From: Gnetum montanum
Lineage: Eukaryota; Streptophyta; Gnetopsida; Gnetales; Gnetaceae
Length of the DNA stretch: 64,000 bases
Assembly: GCA_015680685.1 (NCBI GenBank)
Contig: MNCI01037567.1
Coordinates: forward strand, 1 to 64,000
Reading direction: 5' to 3'
Positions 22,846-34,860 of the stretch are shown here, in pieces. The notes under the pieces are model-generated. The model ran no database searches, was not told the DNA's origin, and saw only the letters and a list, made by a program, of their open reading frames with translations. Position 1 is the stretch's first letter, and each line of letters opens with the position of its first letter. The translations under genes were made by a program, and so were the position numbers.

Positions 22846-23719
22846 TGAAGGGATGCTATGTCTCAATAGACCCCAACAAGACCCATTTTCAAACTTCTAA
22901 GTAGATCTAGCTTATAAAATAAAAATAACATAATGAAATGAATAAAATCTCCCTTATATTAACAAAACTCTCAAAATATAGAGATCATAACTCTCCCAAG
23001 TATCTTAAAGGCCACAATTATTCCCTCTAAATCATCAATTGGTCACCATAAATCTAATGCTTAAGAAAAGATAGTTATAAGAGATTCTCTTAACCTCTCT
23101 TAAGTGATCTCCCTTACCTCTCATTGAATTTCTTGCACATGCTCTATTCTTACACAATCTTTCTTTTCTTAGAAGCTCTTTCTCGTATTCACAGTCTAGA
23201 TAATCATTTCAACAATGGTGAATTACATCAATATTTATGTACAATTGGAAGAAAAGAAACCTATAAATCTTTCATTAACTTAATTTGATGTTATTTAGAT
23301 GTTTCCCAATTTTCTTCATTTTCCATATTGTTTTGGTTGTTTCTTGAATTGGAATGGGTGTTTTAAGAAGTTTCCCTAGCTATACAAGTCATCTCTGACC
23401 TTGGAAAGATATCTTCTATGTCAACCCAGCTCTTGGGGAAGAAATCTTCTCCTAGGCTAAGACATCTCTTGTCATACCAAGACGTCTTCATGTTTAGGAA
23501 GATGTCTCCTTCAAGACATCTTCTACCTAGATAAGATGTCTTTCTAAAGACTTTTTCATTTTAGCAAGACATCTCCTCTAACTTCTAGACATCTTCTATC
23601 ATCTCCAGGTCTCATCCAAGATGTCTCCTATCCTTCTAAGATATCTTCTTCAAGCCTAAAACCTACAAAATGCACATGTAGGGTAGAATAATAGGATTAG
23701 GAGAGGTGCCCCTACACCA
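22846..23719 (-). repeat. Nested element, 5' LTR
   Basis: 874 bp, minus strand TGGTGTAGGGGC to CCCTTCA. It carries the same AAGATGTCT/AGACATCTT cluster (about 23400-23650) as the partner LTR. Confidence 0.85.
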
Positions 23720-23739
23720 AAAAAAAAACATATGACCAA

Positions 23740-24940
23740 GCATGGCTAGAAAAATTATCGATAATTACCAAAAAAAATATCTTCTTCTATATATTGTAGT
23801 TGTGGACATAAGTTCAACTACATACACATGCAAAAGTTCTAGTGGATGTATCTTCTTATTTATATGAGTTGCAAGAGAAAAGACTTTTTTCTTGACTTTA
23901 AGACATGTGTCATAAACTTCATTGGCAAAAATTAAAACCTTTAAACCAAAATTAGCCTTGAATTTAATCAAGTTCACAATGTTTTTATAGGAGGCACGCT
24001 CAAGACTCTAATGCCACAATCTTGCCTTTTCAATCTTAGCTATAAATGCAAACTTTTTATTAACATGATTCCATATAAAAGTGGTTTCAAGATAATAGAT
24101 TTGATTTTTGAGTCTTGGAAGTTTCCCTTTTCATCATCTGACCAACTAAAAGCAAAGAATTAGATAATTTGAAAACATAGAAAACACCATAGACTTGTAC
24201 TTGACTTCCATCTTTAAGAGTAATATAAAAATTTCCAATTTCTTCATTCTGAATCTACTCACCATCATCAAATTTGATTGTGCCCAACTTTTCATTGGGC
24301 TTACACTCAATAAAAGCCTCTTTATGAGGGGTCATGTGGTTTGAATAACCACTGTCAATGATCCATTTACTTGAAGCAATATTATCAAACATTGTGAGTT
24401 ATACAAAATTTAAGTTATCTTGATAATATATAACTTATTTTCCTCTATCTTATGATGTAATATTTTCTCCTTCTTAAGTATCTTGAATTGTGAGATTTTG
24501 AATACTAGTCCTCTTTCAACATCTTTCTTCATAATTCCCTTTCTTACCACAAAAGGTGCACCATGGAACTAATGAAGATGGTGCATCTTGATCTTCATTT
24601 GGTTGAAAATTTGTCCTACCACCTCTATAATCTTCTCTTTCTCTAGAAAAATTCTAAAAACCTCTACCTCTTGGCTAAAATCCTCCTTTCAAATTTTAAG
24701 AACTTGTATCATTTAATTACCTCTCTTCTCTTGAATTGTTAAATCAACCTCCCCCTCTTCTTCTTCTAGACAATATTCTACATCTTGAAGGGATTGGCTT
24801 TGTAACATAAGCATTCTCATTTGGATCTAAAATCTTTAATTCTTCTAAAGTCTTCAAACTTATAATCAGCTCATTGATTGTATAGATGAAGAGACATGAT
24901 ATCCCATTCCTAGATGTCATGACAATCATCAAATATATGT
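23740..24940 (-). pseudogene. Element B gag tail, protease and integrase N-terminal part
   Basis: Minus strand, in order: a gag tail (open 24932-24744, ILDPNENAYVTKP), an Arg/Gly-rich stretch, a zinc knuckle (CTFCGKKGNYEERC), the copia protease active site as WIIDSGYSNHMT, and a gag-pre-integrase region to VIIDNFSSHAWSYVFF, where the nested element cuts in. The order and motifs are diagnostic for copia. Confidence 0.9.
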
Positions 24941-25360
24941 TATATTAGACATTATGCATAAGACGATAATATACCAAACATCAAATATATGTAACATTCA
25001 ACATTACGCATGAAGGAAATAACAAAGAAAGTGCAAGAAAGAGAAAGAAAGGAATGTTTTATTGACAAGGAATGTTGTCTCTAGATCAAGTTCTGAGAGT
25101 GTTCCTTAGGATTTTCTTCCTTCAACATCTATCCCTTAGAGGCAATCCAACACTACCACCATTGTTAGGACTATTATTGGCTAAAAGAGATGGCCAGTCC
25201 ACTTCTTGTCTCGCTTCACCCAATTCCTATGACTTTCCTATACTAACTTTGCCACTCCATGCCTGGCATGACCTCTAAGCCCAAGTATAAATGCCTTAGG
25301 TCAAACCCCCAAAGATTACCTCAAGAGAAATGTCCATTATTACAATGCACCTTTGTTATA
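24940..25360. other. Foreign segment within the gag of element B
   Basis: Copia gag is readable on both sides but not here. The left part has a two-copy repeat of ATCAAATATATGT plus context about 54 bp apart. The right part is more GC-rich. On the minus strand GTCAATAAAACATTCC contains an AATAAA signal, so a piece of transcribed sequence is possible. I see no recognisable protein. Confidence 0.4.
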
Positions 25361-25369
25361 GTAGGAATA

Positions 25370-25990
25370 ATACTTGTTATGAAGAGACATCATCTTCATT
25401 AAGCATCAGCATCATTGGAAATGGATATGTGACAAGAGATCTTTTGTCTAAATAATAATTTTAATGAGGAGGAGAATCTATAATCATTATAAAGAACTTG
25501 AATCACCTTATTTACCTTCTATTGCATTGTAAGACTACAATTGTACTCATCCAAATTTCTCAAAACAATGTGAAGACTATCAAAAAAATGAGAGAGATAC
25601 TCTCCTCTTGTAATTCTCAAATTATAAAACTTGATCTTGTATTTCATTTGCTTTAACTTCATGTTTACCTCATTACCTTTGTACTCTTGTTATAACGTGT
25701 TCCAACAAGACTTAGATATGTCCCTAGTAATTATTCCAACTTTACTTGCCTTCAAAATACTAGTAAAAATAATCATCTTGATAAATGAATTAGTCTTCCT
25801 ATCTCTTCTAAGCTTGTTCCTTTTCTCTCTCATCATTAGATCTAGAGGCACAATAAAACTAGGCTCAACATACTCCCACATTTCATCAACTTGGAGGGAT
25901 TTTAGTAGATATCACCAATAAGTAAAATCTTGAGTGTCATTAAAAATAATAGAATACTTCAAGATGTATTTGATTCTTTTGCTAGCCATG
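25370..25990 (-). pseudogene. Element B gag N-terminal part
   Basis: The minus strand starts near the PBS and reads FNDTQDFTYW, VDEMWEYVEP, then the open 25881-25690 segment with RRDRKTNSFIKMIIFTSIL and GIITRDISKSCWNTL, then FYNLRITRGEYLSHFFDSL. This is copia gag (the UBN2-type region with a CW-L block). Stops are few compared with other relics here. Confidence 0.8.
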
Positions 25991-26004
25991 ATAATGAATT
26001 AAAA

Positions 26005-26017
26005 GCTTCAATACCAA
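26005..26017 (-). other. Primer binding site of element B, decayed
   Basis: The minus strand reads TTGGTATTGAAGC, near the tRNA-iMet complement TTGGTATCAGAGC, four bases from the 5' LTR. Confidence 0.65.
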
Positions 26018-26021
26018 TTTT

Positions 26022-28036
26022 TGAAATAATTGCAATAGACAGGATGATGATGAATGAAAGCTTTGTGGTTAAAATTAATAAATACTTATGATATTATGAA
26101 ATATTGTGATGTCATGTAAAATGTAGTGTGAAATGAAACTAAAAAGTTGAGAAATTTAACTATGTAAATCAAATCATTAGGAAATTCATTATGAAAAATT
26201 AAAACTAGAAAAAACTTTAAAAATATGAGAATTGCTACCTTTTTCCATTATTTCACAAAAAAAATTACAACAAGCTCTTATCACAATAAGGAAGCTCTTC
26301 AAACTACTTCTATAAGAAAAGAAAAAAAAACTCAACTAGGAGTTAAACTCATCATAACTAATCACTAACGTTGCAATCAAAAAAATTGATCATTGGAAAA
26401 ATTGATGGATCTAGTGCAGTACCCTCAACGTTGAATCCCTAGGGCCTCCAAAAAAAATGGGATTTAGGGTGCCCCAGCCAATCTAGTAGATCAACTAAGT
26501 ACTTACAAAATGCAAATAAAATGAATAATGTAAATTATAATGAGAAAATTATAGATTTAGAATAGATAAAAAAATGTAGATTGCACATAAAAATGAAACT
26601 TTAAAAAATTTATTAAAACAACAAAGGAGGCATTCCAGAAATTTGTACAATAAATGCCCATGAAAAAGCAAAGGAGGGTTTGCTAAGGTAAGAGTTCAAG
26701 GCTTGCTGAAGCTAATGTGATTTGCTCCATGATTTGGATAATAAGCCAATCCTGGTGCATTTGAATCTTCTCTACTACAAACTATAGATCTACAATCTAG
26801 GTTACTACTGGGGGATGAGAAAAGTGACAAATTTGGTGCCAACTTTGCTTAGAACTGGGGGTTGGGAGACCTAGAAATTTAGGGTTGACACCAAAAGTTC
26901 AAAAGTCTCTAGGCTATGATGCTTCCACACTAGGGTTCAAGAGAATGCAAACGTGGAAGATTGCAATGGCTCTTGAGTGCTGGAAAATGCCCAAGTGTGG
27001 AACGCAAAAGTGTGTGTGTGTGTGTCAAAATGTTATTCAACTGCAAAAATTTTGGAACCTTGAGAAAATTCCTAAATGTTGAAAGATTTTGGAACCTAAA
27101 AATGGTGTTTGAGATTGGTTTTTATAGGTCTCAGGCTGAGAATGAGGCTTCAAAATGGCTATGATTAGGCTGAAATTTGGTTGCACAAGGCTGCAAACTA
27201 GCTATAATTTGGCTACAAATTCTTGCCTGGTATAGTTGAGATGGGTGCCCAAATTTGGGGTGTTACCATATATAGTAAGTGCCTTCCCCCATGGCCATTC
27301 CATTTACTATAAATAGTAATAGGAGCACATCTTCCATGTTGGAGATAGGTCTTCCATGCTAAGCCTTCTACCATCCTTGTTGAAATGGCTTATCAATGTT
27401 GAAGTACATTGAGTGCTAAAATTTGGCTTTTGTGGCTTCCACACTAGGGGCATGTAGTTTTCACATTGGGGGGTAGGGGGCAAGTTTTCAAGCTAAGGGA
27501 AAACACCACCCTCCCACCCCACTACTCCACATTGAGGATAGGTGAGATTTACCCCCTACAAGTGGTTCCAGCATAGAAAAATGTATATCCCCCACAAAAC
27601 CCATCAAATTACCATTTTTTGCATTTCAAAAGGTAATTTTGACAACACCCCCTCCCCCTCCCCCTCCCTAAACCCAAATATAGACACTAGGTGACTTTTT
27701 TTAATTAGGGAATGAGGCTTTGACCACTTATGAGGCATTTTTCAACCCCAAAAGTATGGAATATGTGAGATTGCCCCTCATGGATTATAATCTTCACATT
27801 TACAATGAACGTTTGTCTCAAGTCTCACAGGGTGAAAGCTACATGATGAAAATTGACTATAATATATAAAATTTTATGGTGTTTCAACTAACTATTGGAA
27901 AAATTTATTTAAAAAAAAAAACCTTATATGAAAAAAATATTTTAATAATTAAAATAATTTCTAATCCAAATAAATTTTTTTAAAAAAATTATTCAAAGTA
28001 GGAGAAAATAATTTCTATACTACATTATACTCAACA
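26022..28036 (-). repeat. Element B, 5' LTR, interrupted
   Basis: It aligns with 13630-14119 on both sides of an insert at 26370-27887. Confidence 0.8.
26370..27887. mobile_element. 1.5 kb insert in the 5' LTR of element B with a CTAAC duplication
   Basis: The LTR alignment is broken exactly here, and CTAAC flanks the insert on both sides (26365-26369 and 27888-27892). The other LTR has one CTAAC at the same place. A 5 bp duplication fits an LTR-type insertion, so this may be a solo LTR, but the ends are not a clean TG...CA. No convincing reading frame is seen. The short open frames at 26885-27164 overlap a TG microsatellite. Confidence 0.7.
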
Positions 28037-29140
28037 TTCCTTATGCCCAACCATATGAATCATAAGCATGTACACATTATCATGTCAAATTCCTTCAACA
28101 CCTTCTACCTAAGTGACCTATGTCCTAGATAGTAAAACATGAGGTTACTGGTCAATGTCCTCCTAATCATTACTTGTGTTAACTTCATCAGTATGACTAT
28201 GTGATTAAGATGTAAGATATTTATATTTATAATTTTTATTATTTTCTATCTATAAAAATATTAAGGAAGAAAGTAGTTGAAATATTAAGCTTTAACTAAT
28301 CAATGAATAAACTATCCTAAATGTAGAGTATTTATTCCCACTTTCTCTAAACATACTAAACTTACACTAACAACACTAGGTTACCAAGTATTTACTACTG
28401 GGTATACCAAGTATTCACTACTAGGATTACCCAGTGTTAGTATGTTATGCTTGAAGTAGTTGTACTTACATTACTATGGACTTAAATATTAAGCATTGAA
28501 GTATAGAAACATAAACCGCATGTGAAGTCAAATTCTTGAAAGCAAACTTAGAGAAAAATCTTGATTTTGTTTCTAGTCATGCACTTGTGTCCAAGTACAT
28601 CTTTCATTCAAATAAAAATTGTGTACAATTAATTCTATCTATGCTATAGTAACTAAGAGGAAAATTATTCTAAGTTCTATGGTAGAAAATTGCAAGATTT
28701 TGGCTACTAGATTAAGAAAATATGCCATAAATGTTGCTATTATGTGCATTTATATAGGCTTCATAAAGATTAGTGTCAATGGACATGTACCTATATGCAT
28801 TCAAGAATGAGTCAATAGGGATGCAACGACAAGGCTATGTTGATAGACATGCATCGACACAACCAACTTATTGATGCTTTATCATACCCCCACAACTGAC
28901 TAAAAACCTATCCTCAAGTAAATAAAATGAAATCAAGTTTTACACCAAAACTGAAGAAGTATGGAACTACTAACTGACTATAATAAACAAAACAACTCAT
29001 GAGTGTCATTTTAACTTATACTTTATATGAATACAAAATTTATGCAATGCACAAAGAATATGGATACTTTGACAAAAATTAGTAACTACCAACAAGATGA
29101 ATGAAGATAAAATAAATTCTTCACACCCTAACTAGAGGTG
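28037..29140. other. No gene seen
   Basis: AT-rich sequence with a short duplicated phrase (TACCAAGTATTTACTACTGGG at about 28382-28430). Around 28820-28870 a phrase with GGGATGCAACGACA and GCATCGACACA resembles one at 49205-49270, perhaps from the same old LTR family. Confidence 0.4.
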
Positions 29141-29149
29141 GCAACTTCT

Positions 29150-31106
29150 ATGGTGCAAATAATCCTTATCACTAGCAACTTCTATGGTGTGGAGGGTCCT
29201 TAATCACATTTCTACTCTATTGGAGGCCTAGGCTACCCTACTAATACTACTACTATTGAAATCTTGAAGGCATCAAAAAGTGCCTTCATATTTTCTTCCT
29301 TACTTCATTGATCACGAATGGTTTAGGTCGCTTTGCCTAGATGAGCTAGTGTCAATATGTTCCATAGGCACAATAGTATGACAAACATCTCTTTCATATT
29401 GATAAACTAGCCAATGAATTATTTACATTCAAAGTCAAAGGTATGGATGAGGTTTTGTAGCTCTTGATACTCACTTATTCTTCTAGAAATGTTCTTAACA
29501 ATAGATCTTTCAATGGTGAACTTTCTTTTAAGAACTTTAAGCTCTAGGTTAATCACTTCAAACTTTTTCTTGGTCTTCCTATGAGGCTTAAACTTTGTCT
29601 TATAGAAAAGGTAGGAGCTAGCCACCTACTTTTCTAACTCCAATATTAGCATTCCTACGGTTAGCATTACTAGTTTTGTACATCATAGGTTGGAAAGTTA
29701 TATCTACTTAGTTATATCCTTGATCTGCAACTTCTTTAGATGGATTTCTACTTGGTTTTAGGCATTGAGACTATCAAATATAGGCTACCATACATTGCCT
29801 CTTTGCTAGAGTTGTTGGAGGGCCTCATTCATCTTCATCTTTGATAACTTAATTTCTTTTTCATTAATTTCTTTTAGCAGCTAAACCTACTCCCTGTAGT
29901 GATGTTTAACATGTTCATATTTTAGAGCCTCATTCTTTTAGGTATTAACCTCAATTATGGCCTTTTGGTAAAGGGTACAAACGTCCTCCATCAAGAGATT
30001 TCTATTCTTCATAGCCAACCTTCTTAAGTTTAGGTTTACCTTGGAAAGTTTTTCCTATTACTTGTGAACATATTCAAACATCTAGTCCTTCTACTACTCA
30101 GCATTTCATAGGCAATGATTATCTTAGGTTAGCACAATATTCTCTTTTTGAACCTATTGAATATCATGACTAGAAGAATTCATCATTTCCTCCAACATTA
30201 ACATATCAATGATCGTCATCTCCATGGCATTCTTAGCCTCCTAATGTTTTTGCTAATTTTTTTGGAAAGCTTCATCTCTAGTGAGCTCCAATCTAAGAAT
30301 GGTAGGATTTGATAAACTAGCTTTGAGTTTTATAACTTTGGCAATCAATGATTGGTTTCTAATGATGGCCTCTTGAGTTACACATTTATGATCAACACAT
30401 TACCCCTTGTTTCTAGTAGTTGTGACTAGGTAGTAGAAATTTCTTTTAGGAGGTTAAAGATCTCTAAAATTGGTTATTCGGCTCCCACCAGTCACTTCAA
30501 TACTTCCTTATGCTAGGTTATGTTCATCCCTCTACTTCCAACTCCTATTGATGCTTATACATATGCCATGGCAAAAACATTAGAAGTACTTAAGGTTTTC
30601 CCAATTCAATTTGCTACCATATTTGTTGCTATCTCCTAGCCCTTATGTGGTATTCCCAAGACTATTGCTCCCTCACCTACTTCTAGCATCATAGAGAAGG
30701 CTACTGCATTTCCAAAGATTTTGGAATATTCTTGTCCTGGAATCAACACAGTGATTGAAATTGAAATGAATACAAGCCTAGTTTCTTTATGAGGAAAATT
30801 GTAGGATCATCTCAACATCAAGGCAACTGATGGTTCTGTCACATTTTTTTAAGTGTCTTATGGTTAATTTGTATACAAAAGATTCTCCACCACCTTTGAA
30901 GGGCTATTGTTTTAGTTACTATTTTCTAAGTTCTCTTAGATTTTTAGTAGCTGCTAGCATTTCTAATAACATTTCTAATGCTACAAGTGGTGATGGTGAT
31001 GATTGCTCCTCCTCTTAAAGCTTGGCAAGTTCTTTATCTTTTATCATCTCATGTTATGATGTGATAGGATCTCTACAAATCACACCATTAGAGTAGCAAG
31101 CTATCC
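29150..31106 (-). pseudogene. Unknown ORF relic, C-terminal part (interrupted by element C)
   Basis: One minus-strand frame can be followed from 31106 to 29419 with scattered stops. It continues the frame from 47854-48290 once element C and one target copy are set aside. Readable blocks include NGVICRDPITS, VALEMLLEMLAATKNLREL, KVIKLKASLSNPTILRLEL, NAMEMTIIDMLMLEEMMNSS and a Lys/Glu/Leu-rich coiled-coil region (EKLSKVNLNLRRLAMKNRNL; INEKEIKLSKMKMNEALQ; open 29625-29419). I do not recognise a family. The layout (a helical N-terminal part then coiled coil) suggests an accessory protein of another Tat-like element; that is inference. Confidence 0.6.
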
Positions 31107-32258
31107 TGAAACACCACTAAGAAAATTCATGTTGTAATTCATAATCTTTATCATTGAACTTTAGGTAGAATTTTGTTGTAAAATGTAAGGTTTGTAGTTC
31201 ACTAGCTATAATCTTTCATACTTTAACTTTCTAAGGCTAAAAAATGCCTCACAAGTTGTCATTGCCTCACTTCCCAAGTGGAAAATGTTATGTCATGTAT
31301 GTACTTGGACTTGGAAAGGCTGAAAATGCCTTTGCAATTATCAAATTTGAGTTTTTCATGGTTTTTATATTAATTAAAATACTTACTACACTAGAACCAC
31401 TAGTAGCCCAGTGTAGGAATTGTTGGGCTTTGATTTTCATAGTAAGGCCAGCATAGTTTTTATGGGGCCAAGCATATCTTTCCCAAGGCTAGCATATTTT
31501 TGGTGAAGCTAGTGTATTTTTTAAAGCCAACATACTTTTTATAGCTCCCAATGTATTTTTAATGGGCTTTGTGCATCAAACTTACCAAATATAAAAAAAT
31601 ACATTAGAGTTGATGGCTTGTCATAATTGCAATTTGTAGCAATCTTTCAACAATCATGGCAAAAAATTTGTAGCACCAAATTAAACACCAATAGCTTATT
31701 CAAACTAAATTTCAACACATTGAAGAGACTTTTTGGAAAATTTTCATTTGGCTGAGCATAGAGACTCTTAGAGCATTGCATAGTAGTAAAAAGTATAACA
31801 ACCATCCACCATTCCAACATTTAAATGAATTATATCTATATCAAAAAACTAGAAAGGATCCTTGGGAGCACCACTTTCGAGCATTTGAATTGTGGAGTTC
31901 ATTGTAGGACACACTCTACCAACCTCACCAAACTTCAAGCATCTCTCACATAACTCTTTGTGTATATTAAGCACAAAACTTGTACTCTCTTAAACATTTG
32001 TATCTATAACATTTTATTCTTTTAATAAAATTTGTAGTTCATTTGCTTTTTGCAATTTTATTATCCCATTTCTCTTGGTAAAATCTGCATTTTATATTAA
32101 ATTCATTCATACCATTTTTATAATTCCTATGTTCTTGAGTGATCAGCCAAGCCATCTAGGATGCTACAAATTTCTTTTTTGAGGTCCATGGGATTTAGAG
32201 TTAAACTAATTCATTTGGAATTTTTGAGTTTCTAGCACTAAATTTTTTAGGTGTTACA
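31107..32258 (+). repeat. Element C, 5' LTR
   Basis: It matches 46738-47853 from end to end. It contains a run of a short motif like GCCAGCATATTTTT (31445-31560) about every 28 bp, and a TCTAGCACTAAATTTTTTAGG end block. Confidence 0.9.
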
Positions 32259-32261
32259 ATT

Positions 32262-32280
32262 TCTGGTGCTAGAAAGAAGG
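32262..32280 (+). other. Possible primer binding site of element C
   Basis: TCTGGTGCTAGAAAGAAGG lies a few bases inside the LTR; TGG at its start would pair with the CCA end of a tRNA. I cannot name the tRNA. Confidence 0.45.
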
Positions 32281-32459
32281 CCTCCACCCAAGTCCTTCAT
32301 CAAATCCTACTCTACCCTACACAAAACAAATTTTTAAAACTTAAAACTCTTAAAATTTACATTAAAATATTCCTAGAAACCAATGCAACTACCCATTCTA
32401 TTGTAGTTTATAACCATCATATTTATTATAGTCAATTTGGATGTTGCTATAAATTTCAT

Positions 32460-32950
32460 AGCAATTGCTGGATTTTTGAAGGCCAACATATTTTCTTCAA
32501 TAATCTATAATATTTATTTTTCTTAAAACTTGGCCTTTGGATTTTCCAAATGCCAGCATATCTATTATAGCCTCCACCCTCTTGTAACCATACAAATTTT
32601 TCCATTGGGCTTCTCTTGCAAGCCTAGCATAGTTTTTCAAAGCCAATTTATTGTTGCTCAACAAAACTAGTTTACCTGCTATCACCAAAAGCCAATGTGC
32701 CTTTCCCAAGATACCTAATGTATCTTTGGATAAATCACCATATTTCTTATCACCACATTAAAAGCCAATGTAATTTTTTTCATAGGAAAAATATACCAAT
32801 GTATTTTTCACAAGGTAAACCAAAATTATCTTTCTTGCACCTAGTGTATTTCTTACTAGAAACCTAGCATATCTTTTTTTCTTCATAGCCAAAACTAGTG
32901 TATTTCCTGCAAATACCAATGTATCTTTTCACTGCAGGTTGGGTGGAGTG
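32460..32950 (+). repeat. Short-motif array in the leader of element C
   Basis: Variants of GCCAATGTATTTTT (also GCCAGCATATC, GCCTAGCATAGTTTTT) recur about ten times, the same motif as in the LTR. No reading frame on the plus strand. The minus frame 32709-32497 is open only because the motif lacks stops there. Confidence 0.65.
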
Positions 32951-33419
32951 AATACACTACTAACAAAAACCAAAACGCCACAAAACTTTCTTTAACATTA
33001 TTTTACATCAAATTTTTCCAGTAACCAGTTGTAATGCAAGCCTCTGTTCCTTGCACTCCATGACTTAAAATTTTTAAAATTTATTTATTTTTATTTTACT
33101 AGAACATTGCATAGCACTTTCACTATTACATGTACTACACTTGTAGTTGTAGTTTAATCATTCTTCATAACTAAAACCATTTATACATTGGGTAGTTCAA
33201 CGTGTTGGAACTTTTAATTTAAAATTAAATCAAACATCTAGTTCATGTCCTTTAGTAAGTCAACCATGTTGCCAATTAACTTAACCAAGATGGCCTCAAA
33301 CTAGGATGTCATACACATGTACAACCCTAAGGACCCAGCTATTGTTGAGTGTAGGTAATCGGTCAAGCAAAAGGGACAAATCCTAGACTTTACCATTATA
33401 AATGAAGACTATTATAATT

Positions 33420-34860
33420 TCATATGCACTAAAATCCAAGTTAGCTTTCTCATTTCATGCATTAAGTCTGAATCTAAGCTTGAATTTGAGTTAATATACA
33501 AAAATGGAAAGGAGTACATTCCTCCCCCTTATGACAAATTTAGGCTAACTAACATCCATATGTGCATACTTACCCAACTAATTAAGATGGATGAATTAAG
33601 TGAGGAGGTTAACATAGAGAGTCACCATGAAGAGCATAATGAGTTTGAGGCCAAACTAGAGCCTAATAACTTCATAAGAAGCCTTTTCTAACAACAGGCT
33701 CCCTAAGCCTCTATGCCTAGTTTAGTCTTCCTTACCTCTTCTATGGGGTAGATACCTCAAAACTCTTCTTCTCATGCTTATCCAATCATTTTTGAGTAAA
33801 CACCCATCATAGCCATCCACTAGGCACAAGCCATGCCTCATTCAACCTCACTTTTTTTATACATTTCATTCACTATGCAACCCCGCTCTATGTGGCCATC
33901 ACCCATGGTGTTCACCATAGCTCATTCTTTTTCCATCCCTGTGGGCCCCTTAATGGGATCTCAAGTGATCCACACATCACATACACTATTTTCCCCATTT
34001 ATCCCCTAGATACTAGCATACACATCTTTCTCATTATTTAATCCCCTTACAATGATGATCACTCAACCTTGGCCATCCTTACCATTGTCCATCCCTAGGC
34101 CATAAGCCTTTCAAATTACTCCACAACCTTTTGTACAAAGTCCCCAACCTACTATAGTTCCTTAAGGCTTGGTTTAGACCTTCCAAATGATCTAATACTT
34201 CACAAAAGAGCTATGCAAGCTGAAATCTTTAACCTCACATATAGTCAAGGTAATGGGCTTTTACCAAGATGATTCCATCAGTCCAACTATCCCACAAATC
34301 ACTCTTCCCCCAGGAATTCCCACACAAAAGTTCACTAAATATAATAGTAAAGGTCATTTCACTGCATACCTTACCACATTCCATTTCAAATGTCTATTAC
34401 TACAAGCTTGGCCTCACACAATCATGCAGATATTCCCTATGTTCCTTACCGAGAAAGCCTTAGATTGGTACCACACATTGCCTAGAGGATCTATTACCTC
34501 ATTAGAAGACTTGATTTTACAATTGTGAATCATTTCAAGTACAACTTGATGAAAATAAAATAGGAGCCTCTTGAACCTATCTATAAGTTCATCTACTAAC
34601 GAAATGCTCTACTTAACAAGATTCTTGAGCCTATAGCTAAAATCCATTATTCGAGCCATTTTCAAGAAGGCATTCAATGATTTCCTCAAGTATAAACTAT
34701 ATTATTTAGATCTACAGTTCCTTATCCAGGCTTTCTCACAAACTAAGAACATAGAGAATGTTGTTGAGGCCAACCATAATCCTACTTATGTAACATAGAA
34801 AAATCAACACACATGGAAGAATAAGGAGAGGGGGAAACAAAACCATGTAGTTGTGGCCAT
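33420..34860 (+). pseudogene. Element C gag relic
   Basis: The plus strand reads an N-terminal segment (SESKLEFELIYKNGKEYIPP, at about 33466-33528), an acidic part, then a long Pro/Ser/Thr/His-rich region (33700-34220). The capsid core follows, open at 34253-34528, with TQKFTKYNSKGHFTAYLTTF and LTEKALDWYHTL. This is the Tat/Ogre gag style (FxGxGDPxxHL, ALDWYxxL). Stops appear often, mostly at expected Gln or Arg codons. Confidence 0.8.

Larger units (their letters stand above)
19491..23719 (-). mobile_element. Nested gag-protease-only chromovirus-like element
   Basis: A complete LTR-interior-LTR unit of 4.2 kb inserted in copia integrase. LTRs are 19491-20482 and 22846-23719. A tRNA-iMet-type PBS is next to the right LTR and a purine-rich tract next to the left LTR, both in minus orientation. 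The interior is only about 2.4 kb and holds gag and protease but no RT, RNase H or integrase. It therefore depended on a partner for its enzymes. Flanking ACAAA and AAAAA could be a decayed target duplication. Confidence 0.85.
13630..28036 (-). mobile_element. Element B: Ty1/copia retrotransposon with nested insertions
   Basis: LTRs at 13630-14119 and 26022-28036 share long aligned segments. The minus strand reads, from right to left, gag, zinc knuckle, protease, integrase, RT and RNase H in the copia order. A PBS-like site and a polypurine tract sit at the expected LTR edges. Three insertions split it: about 14393-17470 in RNase H, 19491-23719 in integrase, and 26370-27887 in the 5' LTR. Removing them leaves roughly 5.6 kb, a normal copia length. 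Confidence 0.85.

Noticed and set aside
27010-27030. TG dinucleotide run
   Set aside because: Too short to be notable; it only makes overlapping frames at 26885-27164 look open.
30830-31018. Plus-strand frame ending in SGDGDDCSSS
   Set aside because: The opposite strand carries the long unknown ORF relic in a consistent frame over kilobases, so this is its shadow.
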